A stretch of DNA of 64,000 nucleotides, from assembly GCA_964564915.1 (NCBI GenBank), contig CAZMCU010000001.1, forward strand, positions 1-64,000, given 5' to 3'. Origin of the DNA: JAFGBM01 sp964564915. GTDB lineage: Bacteria; Actinomycetota; Actinomycetes; Actinomycetales; Demequinaceae. The notes under the pieces were generated by a model. That model saw only the letters and a list, made by a program, of their open reading frames with translations, was not told the DNA's origin and did no database searches. A program made the position numbers and the translations under genes. Positions 43,943 through 52,632 of the stretch are shown piece by piece. Numbering within the stretch: position 1 is the first letter of the stretch; the number at the start of each line of letters is the position of its first letter.

Positions 43943-44893
43943 ATGAGCGCACCGATCCACACCGCCCCGCACCGCGCCCGCCGCGGCGTCGCTATTGCCT
44001 CACTCGTCGCCTTTGCCGCCGTGCTGGCGGGTTGCTCCTCAAGCAGTTCCGAGCCCGGCAGCTACGACGCCGACATGCCACGCGCCCAATACGCCAACTC
44101 CGGAAGCGACATGGCTTACACCGATGCGGCGGCCGCCGAGGCCCCGTTGCCATCGACCGTCGATCGCTCGGTAATCATTACGGGCTCCATGTACATGACG
44201 GTCGAGGACCCGATTGTGGCTGCCGATCGGGCAGCGGGCATCGTTCAGAATGCGGGCGGACGCATCGACGCGCGTAGCGAGACCGCGCCAGACGAGCATT
44301 ATGGTGGCTCGGCATGGCTCACGTTGCGGATCCCTTCGGACCACCTCGACGCGGTGGTCGACCACCTGCGCGAGCTCGGCACGGTGGACCAGTTCAGCAC
44401 CGACTCCTACGACGTCACGACCGAGGTGACGGACCTGGAGGCCCAGATCTCGACGCTGCGCGCCTCGACCACGCGCATCGAGGCCCTGCTGCAGGAGGCC
44501 AAGGACATTTCCGACATCATCACGCTCGAGAACGAGTTGGACCGCCGACAGGCGGAGCTCGAAAGCCTTGAGGCGCGCCAGCGTGGCCTCGACGACCAAG
44601 TATCGATGTCCACGATCAACCTGTCGCTCACCACCGAGCCCGTCGTGATCGTCGACGACTCGCCCGAAACGTTCTGGGAAGGTCTGACGTCCGGTTGGAA
44701 CGCGTTCGTGGGATTCCTGTCGGGCGCGCTCGTCGTGCTCGGGATACTGCTGCCCTGGCTCGCACTGGCGGCACTCATCTCCCTTGCGGTAGTCGTCAGG
44801 ATCCGCTCCCGTAAGTCCCGCGTCGCTTCCACGACGTCCCCCACGGCTCGCCGTCGTGCCACGTCGGAAAAGACCGCAGCGACTCGCAAGTAG
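43943..44893 (+). CDS. DUF4349 family lipoprotein
   Basis: 316 residues. Signal peptide with lipobox LAGC (C31), then a DUF4349 domain beginning SVIITGSMYMTVEDP and containing LTLRIPSDHLDAVVDHLREL. A coiled-coil (about 165-210, SDIITLENELDRRQAELESL) leads to a membrane helix at about 250-280 and a basic tail. Such proteins are widespread in actinobacteria and of unknown function; the fold suggests an envelope scaffold. ATG 43943 is preferred over 43934 because of the promoter. Confidence 0.83.
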   Translation: MSAPIHTAPHRARRGVAIASLVAFAAVLAGCSSSSSEPGSYDADMPRAQYANSGSDMAYTDAAAAEAPLPSTVDRSVIITGSMYMTVEDPIVAADRAAGIVQNAGGRIDARSETAPDEHYGGSAWLTLRIPSDHLDAVVDHLRELGTVDQFSTDSYDVTTEVTDLEAQISTLRASTTRIEALLQEAKDISDIITLENELDRRQAELESLEARQRGLDDQVSMSTINLSLTTEPVVIVDDSPETFWEGLTSGWNAFVGFLSGALVVLGILLPWLALAALISLAVVVRIRSRKSRVASTTSPTARRRATSEKTAATRK

Positions 44894-44954
44894 CCCGCGC
44901 CAACTCCGCAACCTACGCCATCCAGGATCACCGGCCACCGCCTACCTTCTCCGA

Positions 44955-44960
44955 TACAGT
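44955..44960 (+). promoter_or_regulatory. -10 element TACAGT of a leadered gene
   Basis: About 33 bases before ATG 44994; the leader holds a GAGGAGG ribosome binding site at 44978-44984. Confidence 0.5.
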
Positions 44961-44993
44961 TGGCGCAGGAAGAGAACGAGGAGGCTAGGGGCC

Positions 44994-45671
44994 ATGAAGA
45001 CTGTGAATCGTGTTGGGCTCGCCGTCACCGCGATGGCGACTATCGTGCTTCTCGCCGCTTGTGACTCCGGCTCCGGGTCGCCGTCGCCCACCCCGACACC
45101 GAGTGTCCCCTCGGCTTCACCCGCGGCTTCACCCTCAGCCTCACCGACGCCCACCGCGACGCCAACCCCAACCGTGTCACCGACCCCGGCATCGCTCGGT
45201 TGGCCGCGGGATGGATGGACCTTGCGAACGGGCGTCGAGGTAGGCCTCAAGAGCATCGCCCTCTATTTCCCCAACTCCTGGACCTTCGATACGAACGAGT
45301 CGGGATTGTGGTGGAACGGGACGTACCACGTCTTCTGCGACCCCTATGTTGACCACACGCTCAACAACCCCGGCGCCCCCAACGTGCAAACCCTTGCGGA
45401 GACGCAATGGGGTCTGACCTCCGGGACACCCAACAACGAGTTTGGATTCACAACGTATTTCGGCTACTCCGGTTGGGGCGCCGATGTCACCCTCGGCGAC
45501 GGTCATACCGTCGAGCCCCGGGCGTACGTGATCGTCGGTGACGTGTGGATCAACTGCGGTGCCATCACCCGCGGCACCGGTGCGAGTGGCTCGGAACTGT
45601 GGGACATCGTCGACTCGATCCTGATCGTTGACGAGTCCTCCATGCAATTGCGTGCGTGGAACAGCAACTAG
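44994..45671 (+). CDS. Lipoprotein of unknown function with Ser/Pro/Thr linker
   Basis: 225 residues: signal peptide with lipobox LAAC (C23), a Ser/Pro/Thr/Ala-rich linker (about 27-65), then a compact domain with many aromatics and three cysteines or near-cysteine positions (for example HVFCDPYVDH and WINCGAI). I do not recognise the domain. Start ATG 44994 is fixed by the GAGGAGG site and signal peptide. Confidence 0.72.
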   Translation: MKTVNRVGLAVTAMATIVLLAACDSGSGSPSPTPTPSVPSASPAASPSASPTPTATPTPTVSPTPASLGWPRDGWTLRTGVEVGLKSIALYFPNSWTFDTNESGLWWNGTYHVFCDPYVDHTLNNPGAPNVQTLAETQWGLTSGTPNNEFGFTTYFGYSGWGADVTLGDGHTVEPRAYVIVGDVWINCGAITRGTGASGSELWDIVDSILIVDESSMQLRAWNSN

Positions 45672-45722
45672 CCCCGTAGTCGGGCGCGACGGATCATCGG
45701 GCGGGTACGTCCACCGCACGGC

Positions 45723-45728
45723 TACAGT
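45723..45728 (+). promoter_or_regulatory. -10 element TACAGT, leaderless
   Basis: Six bases before ATG 45735. Confidence 0.65.
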
Positions 45729-45734
45729 GGCTCC

Positions 45735-46988
45735 ATGACTGAGACCGGTGGACCCGTAGTCGACTCGTGGGAGGGAGCGCCGTTGGGGCGACCCGTTCGG
45801 AGACGCGCGGGGTCGCGCCTCCTCTGGATCGCGGCCGTCGGCATCGTCCTTCTCGTCGGCACCCTTGCCGCCCTCGTCCTGTTCTCTGGGTCCAAGACCC
45901 CCGATTCTGGATACCGTGCGGGAGAAAGTTTCACCTCATCGGACGGCACCTTCACCATGACCCTCCCCGATGGATGGCTCGATCAAACCCAGGACTATCG
46001 CGACGCTTTCGCCGGTGCCAACGACGGTGCGGCGAGCGCGATCGAGGGCATGGTCGCCGTCGACGGACTCCCGATTTTCGCGAGCGAGAACTTCGTATCA
46101 ATCTCCGGTCACCCACTCGTAGGCGTCACCCCGTCCGGGCCAACGCAACTGGAGGACACCCTGAACGACTGGCGCCTGCTCTTCGATGACGTCGCCGACC
46201 TGGCCTCGGGTCAATTCACGACCGACGAGGGAGATGACGTCTGGTACGGGGGTGTCAATGGGCACATCGACGGGGTGGAGAAGTCGATCATCGTCGCCGT
46301 CGTCATGGGCCAGGATTCCTATGCGCTCTTTGACCTCGAGATTCGCCCAGCGTTCTACTCGGCGGAGGGCGACTTTCTCGAAGCGCTCAAGTCCGTTGTG
46401 TTCGCTCCCGTTGCCGAGGTCCCCAATGCCGATTCGTGGTGGGAGCCGCACCCCGACGGCCGGACCTACTCCTCCGACGGGGGGGCGTCGATCGTCGTCC
46501 CCGATACGTGGACCCACCTGGCATACGCGGCGGATGAGGACGCGGTCGACCCGCGCATCGACTTCGACTTCCTCGGGCTCTGGCAAATCGGCGAAGGAAA
46601 CGTCGAAGACGAGGCCACGGTGTCGCTCGTGGTGGGCGTGCCACCGGTAGCCGATCTCACCGCGCTGGAACTGCTCAATGCCCAGTACGGTGGTGTCGGG
46701 GAGACGACGACGGACGACAACGGTGTGGAGTATGCGGTCGACGCGATAGGAGAATTCTCGATTCCGGGGGCCCAGGACGGGGCACGAGTGGCCCTCACCG
46801 CTAACTACGACGCAACCGGCATGGACCTCTTCGAGGGTCGCGTCGTTCCTCGCTACTGCTACGTCCTCCTGTCCACGAACCTGGAGGTCATGGCCTGTGT
46901 CGAGGCGCCAGCAGAACTGATCGATGGGGCGGTGGCCTCCACGGAAGAGACGCTTCAGACCCTGCGATTCGAGAAGGCGCTGTCCTAG
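45735..46988 (+). CDS. Membrane-anchored protein with two PsbP/LpqN-like domains
   Basis: 417 residues. A cytoplasmic N-terminus of about 30 residues and a membrane helix (about 30-50) precede two similar units, each starting with a strand-turn pattern like SSDGTFTMTLPDGWLDQT and YSSDGGASIVVPDTWTHLAY. The GxFxxxxPxxW pattern resembles PsbP/Mog1 or LpqN domains of actinobacterial envelope proteins. A binding role outside the membrane is plausible. Family assignment is tentative. Confidence 0.65.
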   Translation: MTETGGPVVDSWEGAPLGRPVRRRAGSRLLWIAAVGIVLLVGTLAALVLFSGSKTPDSGYRAGESFTSSDGTFTMTLPDGWLDQTQDYRDAFAGANDGAASAIEGMVAVDGLPIFASENFVSISGHPLVGVTPSGPTQLEDTLNDWRLLFDDVADLASGQFTTDEGDDVWYGGVNGHIDGVEKSIIVAVVMGQDSYALFDLEIRPAFYSAEGDFLEALKSVVFAPVAEVPNADSWWEPHPDGRTYSSDGGASIVVPDTWTHLAYAADEDAVDPRIDFDFLGLWQIGEGNVEDEATVSLVVGVPPVADLTALELLNAQYGGVGETTTDDNGVEYAVDAIGEFSIPGAQDGARVALTANYDATGMDLFEGRVVPRYCYVLLSTNLEVMACVEAPAELIDGAVASTEETLQTLRFEKALS

Positions 46989-47096
46989 GGGACTGGCCAC
47001 ATCGAACTTCGGCGCTGGCGTGCGCCTCCGGGTATCCTCAACCTAGGTCGCGACCCCGTTGCCGCGATCGGTCAACACCAAGCGAAGGGAACGATT

Positions 47097-48719
47097 GTGG
47101 CCCCCAGGCACGCTACTGCCACCCCTCCCGCCCAGCGTCGATCCTTCGCGTCTGAACTCCGTGCAGCGTTCACCCCGACAACCCTCCACGTCGCGACCCT
47201 CGGATTCGCGGGCCTCGTTCAACTCGCCATCGCCCCGTCGGTGTGGCTCTTCCGGGACGACTGGAGCGCCATCTTCCTTCGCTCGGATCAGTGGTGGTCA
47301 CCCCAGGTGGGCCACTGGAGCACCAGCGTCTTCGCGTACTTTGCGGGGATGCGGGACGTCTTCGGCGTCGACAGCTTTATCCCCTACGCGATTCCGGTCA
47401 TCCTGGTGCATCTCGCCTTCGTCCACGTTGTCTGGCGCATCGGTATCCGCGTCGGTGCGAATGCCTGGCTGGTCTCCGGGTTGGCCACGCTCCTGCTCTT
47501 CTACCAGAACGTCGGATACTCCAACATCCTCCGCGCCTGCACGGTCGGAACCATCGGGGCCCTCGTTCTTGGCCTTCTGGTGCTTCTCATCCTCGATCGT
47601 GAGCGTCTTCGCGTAATCGACTGGATCTTGGTCATCGGGATGTCGCTCTTCTCCTTGACTCTCGCCGCAACGGCCGTTCCCGTTCTGATCGCAGCCGGAG
47701 TCGTGGGTCTCGTCCGGCATGGGTGGTGGCGCACCGTAGGACTCCTCGGTCCCGCGGGCGCAACATTTCTCACCTGGTGGGCGCTCGTGGGGCGCAACAC
47801 CGGTTCTGAAGGAGCGGCGGACTCTCTCCGACCCCTGGATCCCGGAGTGCCACGGTATATCTTCCACATCATCATCGACGGCCTGGGCTCACCGATTCCC
47901 CACGCGACCCTAGGGGCCCTCGCGGGGATCGTGCTCGTCGCCTGGACCTTCCGGCGCCTGCCCATTGCTTCCGGACCCGCCCTTCCCGCGTTCGCGCTCG
48001 GTGCTGGGATCGTCGCATTCGCGCTAGCTACGGCTATCTCGCGAGGGGGGCTCGGGTACGACCTCGCGATGTCGTCGCGCTACCTCGAAGTCATCGTCGG
48101 ATTCGCGATACCGCTCGCCGCCTTGGCCTTAAGTGACGCCGTCAGGGTCCGCTTCGCCTCGGTGTGGGCGATCCTCGTCGGTCTCGGCTTGCTGACGGTC
48201 TACTCCGCGACCAACCTCGCTGAGGATATGTCTTCGCGAATCGAGGTCGCCCAGCTCGAACGAGACACCTTTGCCGCCGCCGCTGACCTTGTCGCAGAGA
48301 ACCCCGATCGATACGACCCGGACCTCATTCTCCTCGACTACTGGGCGGACGATGTCACGGTTGCCAATCTCCAGAAAATGATGCGCGAGGGGTGGTACAC
48401 ACCGGGACCGTATCCCCCAAATATCGGGCTGGATCTACGAATGCGTATCGATGTCATGGTGGAGAGCGCTGATATTCAGCCGGATAGCACGTGCGACGTC
48501 ATCGCCGCTGGTTCGATCGACACGACCCTTCCCGCAAACGAGTTCGTCCTCGTGGCGTCCGTGCCAACTTGGGTGACCTTGACCCTCACCGAAGACGGGA
48601 CGACCTCACGAACGCGAATCATCTCGCTTAACGAGGGTGGTCATCGCGTCACGTTCACCGGCAACGCGACGCTGACCCTGGAGAAGACCGACCGGGACCT
48701 CACGCTCTGCACCCCGTGA
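47097..48719 (+). CDS. Polytopic membrane protein, possible GT-C type enzyme
   Basis: 540 residues: about ten to eleven membrane helices in the first 370, then a soluble C-terminal domain of about 150 residues rich in strands. An acidic pair early on the outer side (LFRDDWSAIF, near residue 53) recalls the catalytic loop of GT-C glycosyltransferases, and it stands at the edge of a polysaccharide locus. I cannot match it to a specific GT-C family. GTG 47097 has a GAAGGGA ribosome binding site. Confidence 0.65.
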   Translation: MAPRHATATPPAQRRSFASELRAAFTPTTLHVATLGFAGLVQLAIAPSVWLFRDDWSAIFLRSDQWWSPQVGHWSTSVFAYFAGMRDVFGVDSFIPYAIPVILVHLAFVHVVWRIGIRVGANAWLVSGLATLLLFYQNVGYSNILRACTVGTIGALVLGLLVLLILDRERLRVIDWILVIGMSLFSLTLAATAVPVLIAAGVVGLVRHGWWRTVGLLGPAGATFLTWWALVGRNTGSEGAADSLRPLDPGVPRYIFHIIIDGLGSPIPHATLGALAGIVLVAWTFRRLPIASGPALPAFALGAGIVAFALATAISRGGLGYDLAMSSRYLEVIVGFAIPLAALALSDAVRVRFASVWAILVGLGLLTVYSATNLAEDMSSRIEVAQLERDTFAAAADLVAENPDRYDPDLILLDYWADDVTVANLQKMMREGWYTPGPYPPNIGLDLRMRIDVMVESADIQPDSTCDVIAAGSIDTTLPANEFVLVASVPTWVTLTLTEDGTTSRTRIISLNEGGHRVTFTGNATLTLEKTDRDLTLCTP

Positions 48720-48757
48720 CCCCCGAGCCCCTTCCCCTCGCTCGGTAGCGTTTCGCC

Positions 48758-49543
48758 TCAGTCCCAGATCTTCCACGGGGCGGAGCCGCTGTCCCATAGC
48801 GCGTTGAGCATGAGCGACTCTCGGTAGGTATCCATCGGCTGCCAGAAACCCTCATGCTTGAAGGCCGCAATCTGATGGTCGTCCGCCAACCGGTGAAGCG
48901 GTTCTTGCTCGAGAATCGAATTGTCTTCGAGGTAGTCGAACACCTTCGGTTCGAACACGAAGTACCCGATGTTGATCCAGTCCTCGCTCCGCGGCTTCTC
49001 ACGGAATTGGCGAACCATGCCGTCGGCGGCGACATCGACCACCCCGAAGCGTGTTCCCGGCTGCGTCGTCGTCATCGTGGCCGCCTTGCCGTGAGCTGCG
49101 TGGAAGGCACGCAGCGCGGCAACGTCAATATCCGCGATCCCGTCGCCGTAGGTGCAGAGAAAGCGTTCATCCCCGACGTACTTCTGGACCCGCTTGATCC
49201 GTCCACCCGTGTTCGTCGCCTCTCCCGTGTAGGCAACGGTGACCGTCCAGTCGAACTCTTCGTGTGAGCCGTGGAAAACCATGCTTGACGGGTCGCCCAA
49301 CTTCAGGGTGAAGTCCTGATTAGCCGCACCGTAATTCGAGAAGTAGCTCTTGATGAACTCGCTCTTATAGCCCGTGCAGACGATGAAGTCATTGATGCCT
49401 TGTTGACCGAGCACCTTCATGATGTGCCAGAGGATTGGCCTGCCCCCAACCTCGACCATTGGCTTCGGTCGAAACTCGGTTTCTTCGCGCATGCGAGTGC
49501 CCAGGCCTCCCGCGAGAAGAACTGCCTTCACGAGTCTGCACAT
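48758..49543 (-). CDS. rfbF: Glucose-1-phosphate cytidylyltransferase
   Basis: 261 residues from ATG 49543, or 257 from GTG 49531 (the family usually begins with VKAVLLAGG, favouring the GTG). AGGLGTRMREETEFRPKPM is the nucleotide-binding signature; TYGDGIADID and FWQPMDTYRE are specific to the CDP-glucose enzymes. It makes CDP-glucose from glucose-1-phosphate and CTP, the substrate of RfbG encoded at 55509-56525. It is the last gene of a minus-strand group after a hairpin-bearing intergenic region. Confidence 0.93.
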   Translation of the reverse strand: MCRLVKAVLLAGGLGTRMREETEFRPKPMVEVGGRPILWHIMKVLGQQGINDFIVCTGYKSEFIKSYFSNYGAANQDFTLKLGDPSSMVFHGSHEEFDWTVTVAYTGEATNTGGRIKRVQKYVGDERFLCTYGDGIADIDVAALRAFHAAHGKAATMTTTQPGTRFGVVDVAADGMVRQFREKPRSEDWINIGYFVFEPKVFDYLEDNSILEQEPLHRLADDHQIAAFKHEGFWQPMDTYRESLMLNALWDSGSAPWKIWD

Positions 49544-49560
49544 CCAATCGAAGAAGCCGA

Positions 49561-49581
49561 GGGGACGCGGCTCCGCGCCCC
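49561..49581 (-). terminator. Strong GC hairpin between SDR and rfbF genes
   Basis: GGGG/CCCC and CGCG/CGCG stem around one bulged A, loop GCTC. A possible -10 (TATAGG/TAGGCT, 49599-49606) lies upstream, so the hairpin may either terminate the upstream genes or sit in the rfbF leader. Confidence 0.4.
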
Positions 49582-49630
49582 TACCGGGCTACGCCGACAG
49601 CCTATAGCAGCCACGAAGCAAGGGGGTGAT

Positions 49631-50590
49631 TCAGCGTCGCGGACTCTGCATCTCCAGCAGGGTCGTATTAATCGTGGAACGAATGCCCGCGGGGAGTGGC
49701 GTCAGTTCACGCCGGTCGAGATCGGGCCACACCACGGAACGCAGTCGGAGGTCGGGTGCCTGCAACGCGGCTGCCGGGGAACTGCCGATCATGACGTGTG
49801 GCCATGCTTTGACGATTCCCTTGAAGTACCCCAGTAGGGTTCCCACCGTTACCGCTTGCCCCGAGGCCAGGATCTTGGTGACGTTGATCGGCCCTCGCCC
49901 CATACTCTCCCGTTGGAGCCAATCGAGCGCGTCCAAGATCAGGGCCGCGCAGTCGTCCGCAAAGAAGTAGTCCCTCCTATTGTCGAGCGGCACGTAAATG
50001 GTGGCGGGCGAAACCGCGAACTGGGCCTTCGCCACTTGTGAAATCAGCCCCTGCATCTTGTGAAGCTTCTGACCAGGGCCATAGAGGTTGGCGATCCTAC
50101 CGATCAGGCTCGACACCCCGTTCGCCGAGGCGAACTCCACAACCGCGCGCTCGGCCGCAAGTTTGAAGTGGCCGTAGGGCGAGATCGGCGCGACTGGTGA
50201 CTCCTCGGTGAACGGAGGATTCCGTAGTCCACCGTAGACACCGCCCGCTGATGACGCGTAGAAGATGGATCCCGGTGGGGCTTCTCTCCCTAGCTGCTCG
50301 CCCATGGAGGCAAGGGCATCCCGGAATTGGCGGAGTTCGCGGTCGACATCGCACTGGGGGCTTCCTGTTACGACCGATCCCGCCGCCCAGACGACCGTCC
50401 ACGGTGTTTGCTGGCTCTCGCTTTCCATGAGGAGCGAGCGGAAACCCTCGGAGGCAGCCTCCTCTAGCCGTCGTGGCTTTCCCCACGGTAGCGAGGGGGC
50501 ATCGATGAGATGCCAGCCCTCGCGTTTCGTTACCACCCTGGTGACCGATCGCCCCAGCAGACCGCCCGCCCCAATCACCCAGACGATCAT
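49631..50590 (-). CDS. NAD-dependent epimerase/dehydratase (extended SDR)
   Basis: 319 residues. WVIGAGGLLGRSV is the dinucleotide-binding motif and SPYGHFKLAAE carries the Y-x3-K active site. It probably epimerises, dehydrates or reduces an NDP-sugar; it is one of two candidates for the final 4-ketoreductase of the CDP-deoxysugar route here. ATG 50590 overlaps the stop of the upstream glycosyltransferase (ATGA). Confidence 0.83.
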   Translation of the reverse strand: MIVWVIGAGGLLGRSVTRVVTKREGWHLIDAPSLPWGKPRRLEEAASEGFRSLLMESESQQTPWTVVWAAGSVVTGSPQCDVDRELRQFRDALASMGEQLGREAPPGSIFYASSAGGVYGGLRNPPFTEESPVAPISPYGHFKLAAERAVVEFASANGVSSLIGRIANLYGPGQKLHKMQGLISQVAKAQFAVSPATIYVPLDNRRDYFFADDCAALILDALDWLQRESMGRGPINVTKILASGQAVTVGTLLGYFKGIVKAWPHVMIGSSPAAALQAPDLRLRSVVWPDLDRRELTPLPAGIRSTINTTLLEMQSPRR

Positions 50591-51603
50591 GGCTGCGGAG
50601 TTCGCGCTCGTCCTAGAGGGCCGTCGGCTTCGTCGGTCGTGATGAGATACGGCGGTTTCCCCATCGCCATGTTGACGTTGACCCCGATGTATTCCGCGAT
50701 GATTCCGAGTGAGAACAGGATGGCCCCCGAACTGAACAACACCACCACGATGGTCGAGGTCCAGCCTTGAATCGCGACGCTGCCATTCACCCTGGCGATC
50801 ACGAGGAGCACCGCGATGACGATCGCTCCACAGAGGAAGGTGGCTCCCACCAGGCTGACGAACCGCAGCCCACGAGTGCCGCTCGTCAACACCATGCGTC
50901 TGAAGTGGCGAAATAGTGATCGTCCGGAGTACCCGGATGCTCGTAGGCGCTCGTGTCTCAACGTGACCGGAACCGTGGTGATTCGGTCGACGACCCACCC
51001 AATCGCAACATCCAAGTAGACGCCCGAACCGCTGTATGCCGCGACACCTCGCCCCACCGAACCGAGGATCAACCGGAAACTGTGGTAGTCGAGCGCTCGG
51101 GGACTCGACGCCAACTTGGCGAGGAGCCACTTCGCTCCCCTCGACGCTACGTTGCGAAACGGCCCATGGGGAGCGGCATTGACCGGCTTGGCATACACGA
51201 CAACGCATGACTCTCGCATAGCCGCATCGAGCATGCCCGCGATGGCCGCCGGGTCGTGCTCGCCATCCTCGTCCATGGTCACGATCCACTCTCCGCCAGA
51301 GGATGCCATTCCTGCGAGCGTCGCGGCGTGTTGTCCGAAGTTCTTGCTGAGCCAGATCGGACGGATGAACTCGTACTCCTGGGCTAGCTCTCGAATCACC
51401 CGGGCGGAGTCGTCAGGCCCATTGTCATAGACGGGAAGCACCTCGACGACTCGGAATGGGTGGCCGTCCGGAGAAGTGCTGGCAACCGTCAGGGGGGCGA
51501 TCTCAGCAATGAGCGCCGCGAGGGTCTTCTCTCCCTGGTAGACGGGTATGACGATCGACACCTCGTGCGTTGGACTTGCCGCGCCTGCGGGCCTGTCGTC
51601 CAT
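50587..51603 (-). CDS. Glycosyltransferase family 2, polyprenyl-phosphate type
   Basis: 338 residues. A GT-A domain with SIVIPVYQGEKTLAALIAEI and the DxD-like MDEDGEHDP, then two C-terminal membrane helices (about 265-285 and 295-320). This layout is that of DPM1/GtrB-like enzymes that load a sugar onto undecaprenyl phosphate. A TAGGGT hexamer lies eight bases before ATG 51603. It pairs functionally with the GtrA-type flippase candidate at 56522-56992. Confidence 0.85.
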   Translation of the reverse strand: MDDRPAGAASPTHEVSIVIPVYQGEKTLAALIAEIAPLTVASTSPDGHPFRVVEVLPVYDNGPDDSARVIRELAQEYEFIRPIWLSKNFGQHAATLAGMASSGGEWIVTMDEDGEHDPAAIAGMLDAAMRESCVVVYAKPVNAAPHGPFRNVASRGAKWLLAKLASSPRALDYHSFRLILGSVGRGVAAYSGSGVYLDVAIGWVVDRITTVPVTLRHERLRASGYSGRSLFRHFRRMVLTSGTRGLRFVSLVGATFLCGAIVIAVLLVIARVNGSVAIQGWTSTIVVVLFSSGAILFSLGIIAEYIGVNVNMAMGKPPYLITTDEADGPLGRARTPQP

Positions 51604-51745
51604 GAATCCCGACCCTACCACCGTGCCTTTTCCGAGACCGGGGGCCGCACGCGAAGCGCTCGCCCCAGTGTTGCCAATCGATCTCAACGACCACCCACCG
51701 TGCCGCGAGCGGATTGCGTACGGGCGTGTCTCGAAGCGGACGCGC

Positions 51746-51751
51746 TACAAT
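51746..51751 (+). promoter_or_regulatory. -10 element TACAAT
   Basis: A good -10 match with a leader of about 25 bases and an AAGGAG site (51771-51776) before ATG 51784. Confidence 0.55.
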
Positions 51752-51783
51752 CTCTCGACCATCACGGCGGAAGGAGCCGCACC

Positions 51784-52632
51784 ATGGCGCGGGAGCAGAG
51801 GCCCCTGGTGTCCCTGCTGATTCCCGTCAAGAACGGGATGCCCTACCTGGAGGAAGCGATCGCCAGTGCGCTCCACCAGTGGACGCCTGAGATGGAAGTC
51901 ATCGTCCGAGATAACTGCTCGACGGACGGCACCTTAGCCTTCCTTGACTCCCTTCACGATCCACGGATCCGCGTCGTCCACGCCCCCGAACCCGTGTCGG
52001 CTGGGACCAACTGGACCGCGGTGTGCGAACTCGCGACCGGCAGGTACACGAAACTGCTTTGTGCGGATGACACGCTTCTGCCCGGCGGGCTGGAGAGACA
52101 GCTTCAGGCTGCCGTGGATCATCCCGAGGCGGTCCTCGTTGCCTCACGGAGGCAAATCATCGACGCCAAGGGCAGGGTGGTAATTCGCCATCATGGCCTG
52201 TCGAGTCTCGTGGGAGTGTTCGGGGGAGCGGAGGCGGTGAGGAAGGCGGTGCTTGCCGGCAACAATCCCATGGGGGAGCCGTCATCGGTCCTCTTCCGCA
52301 CCGATGCGCTCCAAGCCTCTCTTCCGTTTACGGAGGAGTACCCGTACCTGACCGACCTTGACATGTACATCAAGGTGTTGAGTCACGGTTCGCTCGTTGG
52401 CCTTGCGACTCTCGACGCGACGTTCCGACTCAGCAAGAGTTCTTGGTCTCAATCGATCGTCGGATCCCAACTCCAGGAGTTCCGCGGGTGGATCCGCTCC
52501 CTGCTAACACACGGGGTGCTGACGCTTTCCCCACCCAGGCGGGCGCTCCTTGAGGTCACCATCGTCGCGAAGTTCCTTGCTCGGCGCATCGTCATCGCCA
52601 TGACACCGCTTCTCACCGCCCTGCGTCGCTAG
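51784..52632 (+). CDS. Glycosyltransferase family 2
   Basis: 282 residues of GT-A fold: LVSLLIPVKNGMPYLEEAI, the RDNCSTDGT motif and the LLCADDTLLPGG segment with the DxD-type metal site. No membrane anchor apart from a weakly hydrophobic end. Probably adds one sugar of the surface glycan. Convergent with the SDR gene: the stop codons share the palindrome CTAG. Confidence 0.86.
   Translation: MAREQRPLVSLLIPVKNGMPYLEEAIASALHQWTPEMEVIVRDNCSTDGTLAFLDSLHDPRIRVVHAPEPVSAGTNWTAVCELATGRYTKLLCADDTLLPGGLERQLQAAVDHPEAVLVASRRQIIDAKGRVVIRHHGLSSLVGVFGGAEAVRKAVLAGNNPMGEPSSVLFRTDALQASLPFTEEYPYLTDLDMYIKVLSHGSLVGLATLDATFRLSKSSWSQSIVGSQLQEFRGWIRSLLTHGVLTLSPPRRALLEVTIVAKFLARRIVIAMTPLLTALRR

Noticed and set aside
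43057..43962. A single frame read straight through the N run as one protein
   Set aside because: The frame passes through 100 unknown bases and then leaves the phosphoribosyltransferase frame. Collapsing the 55-base overlap gives the coherent gene instead.
45066..45190. Repetitive Ser/Pro/Thr coding stretches as a tandem repeat or CRISPR-like array
   Set aside because: They encode the flexible linker of the lipoprotein at 44994-45671 and are not regular repeats. I saw no CRISPR array, insertion sequence, integrase or att site in the window.
50591..51289. A longer N-terminus for the SDR protein at 49631-50590
   Set aside because: The extra residues are antisense-frame sequence of the upstream glycosyltransferase gene, and ATG 50590 with its ATGA overlap starts exactly at the dinucleotide-binding motif.
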